Origin: Salvelinus alpinus
Lineage: Eukaryota > Chordata > Actinopteri > Salmoniformes > Salmonidae
Reading direction: 5' to 3'
Assembly (NCBI RefSeq): GCF_045679555.1
Contig: NC_092091.1
Span: forward strand, 15,523,572-15,587,571
Length of the DNA: 64,000 nt
The notes beneath the pieces were generated by a model. It ran no database searches and was not told the DNA's origin. It saw only the letters and a program-made list of their open reading frames with translations. Below are positions 44,660 to 56,476 of this stretch, piece by piece. The number at the start of each line of letters is the position of its first letter. The first letter of the stretch is position 1. The position numbers and the translations under genes are program-made.

Positions 44660-45440
44660 TTCATTAATCAAATAAAATAAAATAAAATTGTATTTGTCAA
44701 ATTCACGTGTTTAGCAGATGTTATTGTGGTTGTAGCAAAATGCTTGTGTTCCTAGCTCCAACAGCGCAGTAATATCTAACAAGTAATATCTAACAATACA
44801 CACAATCTAAAGTAAAGGAATGGAATTAGAATATATAAATATTTGGACGAGCAATGTCAGAGCGGCATAGACTAAGCTACAGTAGAATAGGATAGAATAT
44901 AGTATATACATGTGAGATGAGTAATGCAAAATATGTGAGCATTATTAAAGTGACTAGTGTTCCATTATTAAAGTGGCCAGTGATTTCAAGTCTATATATA
45001 TCGGGCAGCAGCCTCTAATGTGCTAGTGATGGCTATTTAACAGTCTGATAGCCTTGAGATAGAAGCTGTTTTTCAGTCTCTCAGTCGCAGCTTTGATGCA
45101 CCTGTACTGACCTCGCGTTCTGGATGATAGCAGGGTGAACAGGCAGTGACTCGGTTGGTTGATGTCCATGATGATCTTTTTGGCCTGCCTGTGACATCGG
45201 GTGCTGTAGGTGTCCTAGAGGGCAGGTAGCTTGCCCCCGGTGATGTGTTGGGCAGACCGCACAACTCTCTGGAGAGCCCTGCGGTTGCGGGCGGTGCGGT
45301 TGCGGGCGGTGCTGTTGCCGTACCAGGCGGTGATACAGCCCGACAGGATGCTTTCAATTGTGCATCTGTAAAAGTTTTTGAGGGTTTTAGGTGCCAAGCC
45401 AAATTTCTTCAGCCTCCTGAGGTTGAAGAGGCGCTGTTAT
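44660..45440 (-). mobile_element. L2-like LINE 3' half, antisense
   Basis: On the minus strand the coding end reads MAPKTLKNFYRCTIESILSG and CITAWYGNSTARN, with a small duplicated NRTARNR segment. Then come RALQRVVRSAQHITGGKLPA, a 3'UTR and an AAAT-rich tail at 44668-44690. It is 5' truncated at about 45440. Confidence 0.88.
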
Positions 45441-45537
45441 TGTGACCACAATAAAGATATTTACATATCAAAGTGGGCCTTAATAAGAACTATTGTGTCT
45501 GTTGTATTTTGACAATGATTCCGCACGCATGCATACC

Positions 45538-45600
45538 AACACACACACACTCCATCTCTCACACACACACACACTCATTCTCGCTCTCACACACACACAC
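45538..45600. repeat. (CA)n microsatellite, interrupted
   Basis: Three CA runs separated by TCCATCTCT, TCATTCTCGCTCT and similar. Confidence 0.92.
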
Positions 45601-45912
45601 GTTGTTTTTACTATCCAAGTGGGAACATTTATTCCCATTCAAAATTATATTTTCCCTAACCTCTAATCCTAAACATAACCCTTAACCAAACCCTTAACCC
45701 TAACATTAACCCTAAGCCCAAACCTCTAACCCTAAAACTAAACCTAACCCTAATCCCAACACCTAACCTTAATTCTAACCCTAACCCTAAACCTAACCCC
45801 TAAGCCTAAAAGAGCATTTTTCCTCTTGGGGACCTGCGAAATGTCCACACCTATCAACTTTTCCATGTTTTACTATCCTTGTGAGGACTTTTGGAACCCC
45901 AAAAGATAGTAA
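45601..45912. mobile_element. MITE with internal CCCTAA-like repeats
   Basis: TTTACTATCCAAGTGGG near the left and TTACTATCCTTGTGAGG plus AAAAGATAGTAAAG near the right are terminal words of a known fish repeat. The middle (45655-45810) is degenerate CCCTAA/ACCCTAA. It resembles interstitial telomeric DNA but belongs to the element. Confidence 0.65.
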
Positions 45913-46254
45913 AGTGAACCACACACACACACGCACATTTTTCTAGAAAACTCTTTCCAGCTCCTTATGTAAGATGCCCCCACATCTAATTGCAATTGGC
46001 GCCCTCTCCCATTGCAGTTCCCTTTTTCCGAGTGCAGAGAGAGAAACCATGACCCCACTCTCGGGATACATGGCTACTGAGGTTGTCTCCAAGAGAGACA
46101 TGGAAACTCAGCAGTCATTTTCGCCCACCGCTAACACGGAGCAGGAGAGAGTGAAACCACTAATGGGAATGTGATTGCTCCATTAATTTAAGAATTCACT
46201 CACTCCTAGGAAAGCAGCTTTGTATATATAGGCAATAGGCTCATTGTATGTTGT

Positions 46255-46450
46255 CAAATCAAATCAAATCAAATTGTATTGGTCACATACACATATTTAG
46301 CAGATGTTATTGCGGGTGTAGCAAAATGCTTGTGTTCCTAGCTCCAACAGTGCAGTAGTATCTAACAGTGCAGTAGTATCTAAAAATAATACACATACAA
46401 TACACACTAATCTAAAAGTAAAAGAATGGAATTAAGAAATATATAAATAT
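46255..46450 (-). mobile_element. LINE 3' end
   Basis: AATCAAATCAAATCAAATTG tail, then TTTAGCAGATGTTATTGCGG. A TGCAGTAGTATCTAA word is duplicated in tandem. Same family as 5562, 42086 and 44660. Confidence 0.85.
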
Positions 46451-48564
46451 TAGATCGACAATAATCAAGATAGATTTCGGTATAATTTTGACCAGTAACT
46501 GATTCTGGGGGATTTTCAAAATTATTTTGTTATTCATAAATGTTTCAAACCAGAAAGAACCATATGGTTGTTGTTGTTTTGGGTAATTAACTACTGTGCC
46601 ACTCCACAGAATTCATGAAAATTAATATGTAGTTATAACTGAAGAGGAAAAGGCTTTAGGCAGGGAGTCCTGTACCATGCTTTGACGGTCAAACTGTAGA
46701 GTAATCCCTGCCCAAGACAAACAGTCTGTGGTGAAGTCTCTCAGGCCGTTCTCATACCACAACTAGTCACAGTGCCTCCAGGAACACCACTCATCCTGGC
46801 CACTAAAAAGACCCCCCTCCCCAACAATGTCTGAGTCAAAACGGACAAAAGACTCCACATTTGATGTCATGTCTTTCCTCAAATAGACACAATTGCATTC
46901 AAACGGGAGCCAAGTTTCCTGACTGTGCTGATTGATTCCAGATGAACTTAGCAGTAGTGAACTTTGAGAATGGAAGCTAACCTTTCTCTTAAAACGTCAA
47001 TGAGCAGACGAAGCAAGTATCCTAATCACTTGCTATAGGACAGCATGATCTGTCCATGTACATATGGAGTATGTTCAATCAGTCATTATAAAAATGTTAT
47101 ACATTATCCTCTATTAGTGTCATTACTTAGTAATACTGACAGTTATGTCTTGTATCATCACTAGCTTTCAGTTCATATATCTTTCATACTTTGACATATG
47201 AACTGCAATTTTGCACGGAAAATAATCATCAAACTATTTTAGTTTGTTCCCATAAAATACTGGAAGCAGCTAAAATGAAATGAGTCCCTCGCCGATAGTT
47301 TGTGGTAAGAAAATAATATATATACTGTATATATACGTATATATGTGGCATATCGTCACAATGTGTGTGCAATTGGCATATATGTTGGTCAGGGCAACTT
47401 ATCCTCATCCATGGGGTGCATGAGGACCCTGTTCATACATGTATTTAATTCACAGGCTGTTAATATGTGACCAACATTGAAAGTAAATGACCCATCTTTA
47501 AGTACCATGCCTACGGGCTCTAGCCTCTGTGTAGAACAATCATAGTCATTATATCACGATTACATTAATTGTACAGTGTTTACAGTAACATTTGTGCAAC
47601 AGAACTGTGTATCCTAATGTGTGTGTATGTGTTTGTGTCTGTGTGTCCGGATGTGTGCGTATTTGGGAGGGTGCGCAGGTGTGAGTGCATGCATGTGTAC
47701 TGGCCAGCACTGCACTGTCTGTGGATCTTTTGTCAATGTGTTAATGTGCTTCTGGGGGAGCTGGGATGGCGTGAGGTTGAATGTTGAAAAGAACGAGTGT
47801 GGAAATAAAAGTAAACATGTGGAGACACTAATCTGCACCACAGTGCTGGGCAGAACACATGAGTCAGACTCTCTCTCTGCTTATTTTGGATCCAGCGCTA
47901 GTCTAGTCAGCATCCAGGGAGATGTTTGTTGATGCTATCCCTGTGATCTGCATATCATGTGTAAGGTCTCTCACTTTTCCACCGTGTGTGTCTGTGTTCC
48001 TATCTGTGCAATCATGGATCTGACAATTGTTATGAAACAGGTTGGCCTTGATGAAAGCAGGCTATTGTCGGCCTGTCATGAACTTGATGCACTTGTCACT
48101 ATTCCAGTTCTCATTTACATTATAACAAACTGTGCTCTAATAACACCCTCCCTACATAATTCACACATGCAATTGTGCACGCACGGTATGCACGTACACC
48201 ACCACCCATTAACTATTGTGTGGGCTGTTCTAAAGCTTTGATCCTGTCTTCAAATCTTGTGGAATTTCTACCCCCCTCTTCAGTTTGGTGAAAATAATTC
48301 CCATATGTGATGGTGGTTGTATTCATATTCCCTGCCAGTTCATCTACTGTGGTACCATACTTTTGGTTCAATACGTCATCTCTCAATCTTAATGATCCTG
48401 CAAGTCTTAAATATTATCATTATCAGATGCTGCAAATTTGATCCCCTCAATGATAGGGGGACATGTAAGGCCTGTGAAACTCAAAGCTGTAAAAGTTAAT
48501 ATGTGTTATGATAGAAATAAGCTTGATCTGAGCTGTGATTACTACTTCTTGATTTTTTAGTATT
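46451..48564. other. 2.1 kb without confirmed gene
   Basis: It contains a short AT-rich self-complementary stretch (47318-47350, ATATATACTGTATATATACG) and a GT-rich microsatellite (47617-47690). No frame is supported. Confidence 0.5.
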
Positions 48565-48637
48565 CTTCTTTTTATCTTTATTTAACCAGTAAGGGCTCTT
48601 TGAGATTTGGGTCAGTAAGGGCTCTTTGAGATTTGAG

Positions 48638-48681
48638 ATCTTGGCCAGGACGCTCTTTTTGAAGAGCGTCCTGGCCAAGAT
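48638..48681. repeat. Perfect 20-bp inverted repeat (stem-loop)
   Basis: ATCTTGGCCAGGACGCTCTT and its exact complement are separated by the 4-base loop TTTG. It lies in a dispersed repeat (TTTATTTAACCAGTAAGGGC at 48578), where CAGTAAGGGCTCTTTGAGAT is also duplicated in tandem. Confidence 0.9.
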
Positions 48682-48811
48682 AGGCAGCACCAAGTCATTA
48701 CACAATTACAGACAGACCAACCTGAAAAACAACAAGTAATCTATAAAAAAACATAGAAATCAAAGGAGTATAACAAAATCATAAAACAACAAATTAAAAC
48801 ATTGACAGGTC

Positions 48812-49235
48812 TATCATGACACAAGGCGAGACCCAGATGCAGACACAGGAGGCAGATGGTTGGTGTCTTACAATGTTTATTAATCCAAAAGGTGTAGGCA
48901 AGAGAATGGTCGTGGACAGGCAAAAGGTCAAAACCAGATCAGAGTCCAGGATGTACAGAGTGGCAGACAGGCTCGTGGTCAAGGCAGGCAGAATGTTCAG
49001 GCAGGCGGGTACAACGTCCAGAAACAGGCAAGGGTCAAAACCGGGAGGATTAGAAAAAGGAGAATATCAAAAAGCAGGAGAACGGGAAAACCGTTGGTTG
49101 ACTTGGAAAAACATACAAGACGAACTGGCACAGAGAGACAGGAAACACAGAGATAAATAGACTGGGGAAAATGAGCGACACCAGGAGGGAGTAGAGACAA
49201 TCACAAGGACAGGTGAAACAGATCAGGGCGTGACA
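48812..49235 (-). mobile_element. Solo LTR (424 bp) with 5-bp target duplication
   Basis: It starts TATCATGACACAAGG (first TG changed to TA) and ends GGGCGTGACA. The flanks are AGGTC at 48807-48811 and 49236-49240. The long TTTATTAATCC region holds the reverse of a polyadenylation-type signal. Confidence 0.85.
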
Positions 49236-49240
49236 AGGTC

Positions 49241-50099
49241 AAGGAATCAGCTTTAAAATCCTTCATCAATGATTTAAAAACACCAATCGGGATTTAATAC
49301 CATGAGTAAGATGTAGCTATGATCTAAAGCAGGGTACACAACTCTTATCCTATGATGTCCAGAGCCTGGTGGTTTTCCATTCTACCTGATAATTAAATCA
49401 GTCCCTGATTAGACAGGAACAATGAAAACAAGCACTGGCACTGGCTTCAAGGTCCAGTTGAGTTTGAGGGATCTAAAGTCTCACATACCTCTTTCCAAGC
49501 TTCTACTGATCTAGTCTTGTCCCGTGGATCCTGAGGCACAGGTCCAGGTCCTCTTGAAACGATAAGTGTCAAACGATGCTCTCCTCTCTCCTAGATGCCA
49601 CTTTATCTGGGTTTTTGGGGTGCAGCAGTGCCCTTCACTTTGGATCCCCCCTGGGTCCCTTGGTATCTATGTGGCCAGAGATGCCCCTCTTTTATTGGCT
49701 TGGCTCCTCCTCATTGACCTGGCTAAGTCAGGCAGTGGAGATGGCACAAAGGCCAGGCACAGGGGTACACCGATCTTGCAATAGAGGGGACCCATCTCTG
49801 CTAACTATCTCTTCTCAACTGGAGGATTTTAACCAAAGAGTGTTATGTTTCAAACATGAAAACAGATGGCATGTATCATCATGGACTTCATCAAATGGTC
49901 AATGGCTTCAGTTCAAAAGAGACCTGTTACAATGTAACAAAGCTTTTTTTATTTTTTTTATACAATCACAGAATTTGTGTACTGTTAAAACCCACAACTA
50001 CATCTACAAGGTAGACTCCGCACACAGGTACAGTAGATACTTTCAGTTTTCAGGAAAGGAAATCTGTGGCTAAGGTGCATATGGATAAGGTGCAACGTG
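49241..50099. other. No confirmed gene
   Basis: A 165-codon plus frame at 49576-50073 lacks recognisable features and runs into the minisatellite edge. Confidence 0.45.
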
Positions 50100-51953
50100 G
50101 ATAAGGTGTAGAATATTACCATGGACGACCATTGTAATAAGGTGTAGAATATTACCATGGACGACCATTGTAATAAGGTGTAGAATATTACCATGGACGA
50201 CCATTGTAATAAGGTGTAGAATATTACCATGGACGACCATTGTAATAAGGTGTAGAATATTACCATGGACGACAATTGTAATAAGGTGCAGAATATTACC
50301 ATGGACGACCATTGTAATAAGGTGTATAATGTTACCATGGACGACCATTGTAATAAAGTGTAGAATATTACCATGGACGACCATTGTAATAAAGTGTAGA
50401 ATATTACCATGGACGACCATTGTAATAAAGTGTAGAATATTACCATGGACGACCATTGTAATAAGGTGTAGAATATTACCATGGACGACCATTGTAATAA
50501 GGTGTAGAATATTACCATGGACGACCATTGTAATAAGGTGTATAATGTTACCATGGACGACAATTGTAATAAGGTGCAGAATATTACCATGGACGACCAT
50601 TGTAATAAAGTGTAGAATATTACCATGGACGACCATTGTAATAAGGTGTAGAATATTACCATGGACGACCATTGTAATAAGGTGTAGAATATTACCATGG
50701 ACGACCATTGTAATAAGGTGTAGAATATTACCATGGACGACAATTGTAATAAGGTGCAGAATATTACCATGGACGACCATTGTAATAATGTGTAGAATAT
50801 TACCATGGACGACCATTGTAATAAGGTGTAGAATATTACCATGGACGACCATTGTAATAAGGTGTAGAATATTACCATGGACGACCATTGTAATAAGGTG
50901 TAGAATATTACCATGGACGACAATTGTAATAAGGTGCAGAATATTACCATGGACGACCATTGTAATAAGGTGTATAATGTTACCATGGACGACCATTGTA
51001 ATAAGGTGTAGAATATTACCATGGACGACAATTGTAATAAGGTGCAGAATATTACCATGGACGACCATTGTAATAAGGTGTATAATGTTACCATGGACGA
51101 CCATTGTAATAAGGTGTAGAATATTACCATGGACGACAATTGTAATAAGATGCAGAATATTACCATGGACGACCATTGTAATAAGGTGTATAATGTTACC
51201 ATGGACGACCATTGTAATAAAGTGTAGAATATTACCATGGACGACCATTGTAATAAAGTGTAGAATATTACCATGGACGACCATTGTAATAAGGTGTAGA
51301 ATATTACCATGGACGACCATTGTAATAAGGTGCAGAATATTACCATGGACGACCATTGTAATAAGGTGTAGAATATTACCATGGACGACCATTGTAATAA
51401 GGTGCAGAATATTACCATGGACGACCATTGTAATAAGGTGTAGAATATTACCATGGACGACCATTGTAATAAGGTTCAGAATATTACCATGGACGACCAT
51501 TGTAATAAGGTGTAGAATATTACCATGGACGACCATTGTAATAAGGTGTAGAATATTACCATGGACGACCATTGTAATAAGGTGCAGAATATTACCATGG
51601 ACAACCATTGTAATAAGGTGTAGAATATTACCATGGACGACCATTGTAATAAGGTTCAGAATATTACCATGGACGACCATTGTAATAAGGTTCAGAATAT
51701 TACCATGGACGACCATTGTAATAAGGTGCAGAATATTACCATGGACGACCATTGTAATAAGGTGTAGAATATTACCATGGACGACCATTGTAATAAGGTG
51801 TAGAATATTACCATGGACGACCATTGTAATAAGGTTCAGAATATTACCATGGACGACCATTGTAATAAGGTTCAGAATATTACCATGGACGACCATTGTA
51901 ATAAGGTTCAGAATATTACCATGGACGACCATTGTAATAAGGTTCAGAATATT
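50100..51953. repeat. 36-bp minisatellite, about 51 units
   Basis: The unit contains ATAAGGTGTAGAATATTACC then ATGGACGACCATTGTA. Variants are GTGTA/GTGCA/GTTCA, GAATATT/TAATGTT, CCATTG/CAATTG and AAAGTG. Variant units recur in fixed order (TATAATGTT units followed by CAATTG then GTGCA units), so blocks of several units were copied together. Frames of 489-620 codons are open because 36 is a multiple of three. Confidence 0.96.
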
Positions 51954-53232
51954 CTAACAGACCATATGGCAGAAATCATGGTACAGTCAGAGTTAATCTT
52001 TATTTCAACAGTTCTGAAAATAGCTCTCGCAGCAGTTGCATGTACTTTTCGTAATGTAATAGAATTTGTTTAGCACCCTTGAAATGTACTAAATCTACAA
52101 TCTATTTACAAAAGTTATGGGAATGTCACACAAACATATGGACTACATGAGAAAATAGGAATAACATTCTTTGGTAATCACGGAATACTAACTAAAACTA
52201 ACTGTATGCTGTTTGGTGCATATACATGTGCCATCAAAGCACATTCCTCCAACCTAAATATTTCCTGTGGAAACAGCAGTAACACCCGCTAACAGAGGGA
52301 ACATTTTATTGCATTCCAAGACAACATAAAAATGGCTGACTGGGCATTCCTGTCCTCCCTCTATCTGATTGTAATGGGGAGTGATGAGGTGGTGAGCAAG
52401 GTCCTTCCCCTCAGCTGCAGAAATACTGAAAAGGCTTACATTTACAGAGCTCAGCTGTTATTGACATCGTGTGGACACTGGCAGACCTTGAGAATGGAAG
52501 AGCATTGTCTGGCAAGGTGTTATTTTTCCCCAAAAACCTTAACCCTGTGGGACACAGTAGTTGGAGCACGCATGTTGTCTATAGATGACCCGCAGTACCC
52601 TAATCCCTCAATGAGAACTTTGGCTGGACCCATTGACAACTTATGGAGAACTTTTGACTATGGCTACATCTATGAATGATTACGCTCAGCTTTCTGTTTC
52701 AAGCAGTCATGGACATTGTGAATTATTGACCTGCACTGATAAGGGAAGGAAGGGCTCCTACCCTCAATAGTTCTCATGCACTTATTTCCTAAAACATTTA
52801 ATTAACAGACTAAGGAAAATAGAGCTCAAGGTGTCTGGAGATGAAATAAATATTGGTGTCTGCCCAACTTCTTTGTCACACAGGGGACATACAAAGAACA
52901 GATTGTGCCTATAGATCTTTTCATGATGGTGGTTCATTCAGAATTAGGGTAAAACAAATAAAAAATACATCATATTTAGGACCTCTTTAACTTGTAGTTG
53001 TCTGAGTCTAGACACCAATTCTATAATAGGAAACATCATAGGCAAGGTAATTACATCAAGCCCTTCTGTGGAAGACAACATTAAATGCAATGTTGTTGTG
53101 TGAGTCCTTCTCTTCATAACCCAGGGGTGGAGTCAATTCATTATTTAATCAAATGGAAATGGCCTGCTATTGATACATTTCTTCCCATCTTCATTAATGA
53201 AAATTCAAACCAAATCCTCCATTCACTGTTGA
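51954..53232. other. 1.3 kb between minisatellites
   Basis: One 115-codon plus frame (52332-52679, starting MADWAFLSSLYLIVMG) is the best frame here. It has no family resemblance I can name and no splice signals checked, so I do not call it a gene. Confidence 0.4.
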
Positions 53233-55986
53233 AATAAATAGACCCCAGCCCTTGAATAAACCCCAGCCATTTAATAGACCCCAGCAATTTAATAGACCCC
53301 AGACCTTGAATAAACCCCAGCCATTTAATAGACCCCAGCCATTTAATAGACCCCAGCCATTTAATAGACCCCAGGCCTTGAATAAACCCCAGCCATTTAA
53401 TAGACCCCAGCCATTTAATAGACCCCAGCCATTTAATAGACCCCAGCCCTTGAATAAACCCCAGCCATTTAATAGACCCCAGCCCTTGAATAAACCCCAG
53501 CCATTTAATAGACCCCAGCCATTTAATAGACCCCAGCCATTTAATAGACCCCAGCCCTTGAATAGACCCCAGCCATTTAATAGACCCCAGCCATTTAATA
53601 GACCCCAGCCATTTAATAGACCCCAGCCCTTGAATAAACCCCAGCCATTTAATAAACCCCAGCCATTTAATAGACCCCAGCCCTTGAATAAACCCCAGCC
53701 ATTTAATAGACCCCAGCCCTTGAATAAACCCCAGCCCTTGAATAAACCTCAGCCATTTAATAAACCCCAGCCCTTGAATAAACCCCAGCCATTTAATAGA
53801 CCCCAGCTATTTAATAGAGACCAGCCCTTGAATAAACCCCAGCCCTTGAATAAACCCCAGCCATTTAATAGACCCCAGCCCTTGAATAAACCCCAGCCCT
53901 TGAATAAACCCCAGCCCTTGAATAAACCCCAGCCATTTAATAGACCCCAGCCATTTAATAGACCCCAGCCCTTGAATAGACCCCAGCCCTTGAATAAACC
54001 CCAGCCATTTAATAGACCCCAGCCATTTAATAGACCCCAGCCCTTGAATAAACCCCAGCCCTTGAATAAACCCCAGCCCTTGAATAAACCCCAGCCATTT
54101 AATAGACCCCAGCCCTTGAATAAACCCCAGCCATTTAATAGACCCCAGCCCTTGAATAAACCCCAGCCCTTGAATAAACCCCAGCCCTTGAATAAACCCC
54201 AGCCCTTGAATAAACCCCAGCCATTTAATAGACCCCAGCCCTTGAATAAACCCCAGCCATTTAATAGACCCCAGCCCTTGAATAAACCCCAGCCATTTAA
54301 TAGACCCCAGCCCTTGAATAAACCCCAGCCATTTAATAGACCCCAGCCCTTGAATAAACCCCAGCCCTTGAATAAACCCCAGCCATTTAATAGACCCCAG
54401 CCATGTAATAGACCCCAGCCATTTAATAGACCCCAGCCATTGAATAAATCCCAGCCCTTGAATAAACCCCAGCCATTTAATAGACCCCAGCCATTTAATA
54501 GACCCCAGCCCTTGAATAAACCCCAGCCCTTGAATAAACCCCAGCCCTTGAATAAACCCCAGCCATTTAATAGACCCCAGCCCTTGAATAAACCCCAGCC
54601 ATTTAATAGACCCCAGCCCTTGAATAAACCCCAGCCATTTAATAGACCCCAGCCCTTGAATAAACCCCAGCCCTTGAATAAACCCCAGCCATTTAATAGA
54701 CCCCAGCCATGTAATAGACCCCAGCCATTTAATAGACCCCAGCCATTGAATAAATCCCAGCCCTTGAATAAACCCCAGCCATTTAATAGACCCCAGCCCT
54801 TGAATAAACCCCAGCCCTTGAATAAACCCCAGCCATTTAATAGACCCCAGCCATTTAATAGACCCCAGCCATTTAATAGACCCCAGCCCTTGAATAAACA
54901 CCAGCCATTTAATAAACCCCAGCCATTTAATAGACCCCAGCCATTTAATAGACCCCAGCCATTTAATAGACCCCAGCCATTTAATAGACCCCAGCCCTTG
55001 AATAAACCCCAGCCATTTAATAGACCCCAGCCATTTAATAAACCCCAGCCATTTAATAGAACCCAGCCCTTGAATAAACCCCAGCCATTTAATAGACCCC
55101 AGCCCTTGAATAAACCCCAGCCCTTGAATAAACCCCAGCCATTTAATAGACCCCAGCCCTTGAATAGACCCCAGCCCTTGAATAAACCCCAGCCATTTAA
55201 TAGACCCCAGCCATTTAATAGACCCCAGCCATTTAATAGCCCCCAGCCCTTGAATAGACCCCAGCCCTTGAATAAACCCCAGCCATTTAATAGACCCCAG
55301 CCATTTAATAGACCCCAGCCCTTGAATAGACCCCAGCCATTTAATAGACCCCAGCCATTTAATAGACCCCAGCCCTTGAATAGACCCCAGCCATTTAATA
55401 GACCCCAGCCATTTAATAGACCCCAGCCCTTGAATAAACCCCAGCCCTTGAATAACCCCCAGCCCTTGAATAAACCCCAGCCATTTAATAGACCCCAGCC
55501 ATTTAATAGACCCCAGCCATTTAATAGACCCCAGCCATTGAATAAACCCCAGCCCTTGAATAAACCCCAGCCATTTAATAGACCCCAGCCATTTAATAGA
55601 CCCCAGCCATTGAATAAACCCCAGCCCTTGAATAAACCCCAGCCATTTAATAGACCCCAGCCATTTAATAGACACCAGCCATTGAATAAACCCCAGCCCT
55701 TGAATAAACCCCAGCCATTTAATAGACCCCAGCCATTTAATAGACCCCAGCCATTTAATAGACCCCAGCCATTTAATAATCCCCAGCCATTTAATAGACC
55801 CCAGCCCTTGAATAAACCCCAGCCATTTAATAGACCCCAGCCCTTGAATAAACCCCAGCCCTTGAATAAACCCCAGCCCTTGAATTACCCCCCAGCCCTT
55901 GAATAAACCCCAGCCATTTAATAGACCCCAGCCATTTAATAAACCCCAGCCCTTGAATAAACCCCAGCCATTTAATAGACCCCAGC
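53233..55986. repeat. 18-bp two-monomer minisatellite, left part
   Basis: About 150 units of two monomers, CCAGCCATTTAATAGACC and CCAGCCCTTGAATAAACC, in irregular order. A rare marker (CCATGTAATAGA) at 54401 recurs at 54707, 306 bp or 17 units apart, showing block duplication. The array is cut at 55986 by an LTR element and resumes at 59451. Confidence 0.97.
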
Positions 55987-56476
55987 TGTCACGTTCCTGA
56001 CCTGTTTTCTGTTTAGTTTTGTGTGTTAGTTGGTCAGGACGTGAGTTTGGGTGGGCATTCTATGTTGTCTGTTTCTATGTTGGTTTAGGGTTGCCTGGTA
56101 TGGCTCTCAATTGGAGGCAGGTGTTTGGCGTTCCTCTAATTGAGAGTCATATTTAGGTAGGCTGTTCACAAGGTTTGTTTGTGGGTGGTTGTCTCCTGTG
56201 TCTGTGTCGATGTTTGCACCATACGGGACTGTTTACGGTTTGTTCATTTCATGTAGTCTGTTCCTGTTCATTTCGTTCTTCACGTTGTATGTAAGTTCGT
56301 TGTTCAGGTCTGTCTACTTTCGTTTTGTTATTTTGTATCATTTTCAAGTATAGTTCGTTTTCGTGTTTGTTCGTTTTGTTTATTTAATAAATCATTCATG
56401 TCATTTCAACGCGCTGCACCTTGGTTCAATCCCTGCTCCTCCTCTTCGGATGAAGAGGAGGAGGACCGCCGTTACA
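55987..56476 (+). repeat. 5' LTR
   Basis: 490 bp with TG...CA ends. AATAAA at 56384-56389 is a likely polyadenylation signal. The start codon of the internal frame (56398) lies within it. Confidence 0.92.

Noticed and set aside
45655..45810. Interstitial telomere or chromosome fusion point
   Set aside because: The CCCTAA words are degenerate and lie between the two ends of a known type of fish MITE.
49985..51957. Frames of 489-620 codons in the 36-bp array
   Set aside because: Pure tandem repeat, open on both strands. One runs into unique DNA only by chance.
52332..52679. 115-codon gene starting MADWAFLSSL
   Set aside because: No family resemblance, no supporting neighbours and no splice evidence. 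Such frames occur by chance at this rate.
53252..55906. Proline/asparagine-rich 884-codon frame
   Set aside because: Same minisatellite, left part; both strands are open, so openness is not evidence of coding.
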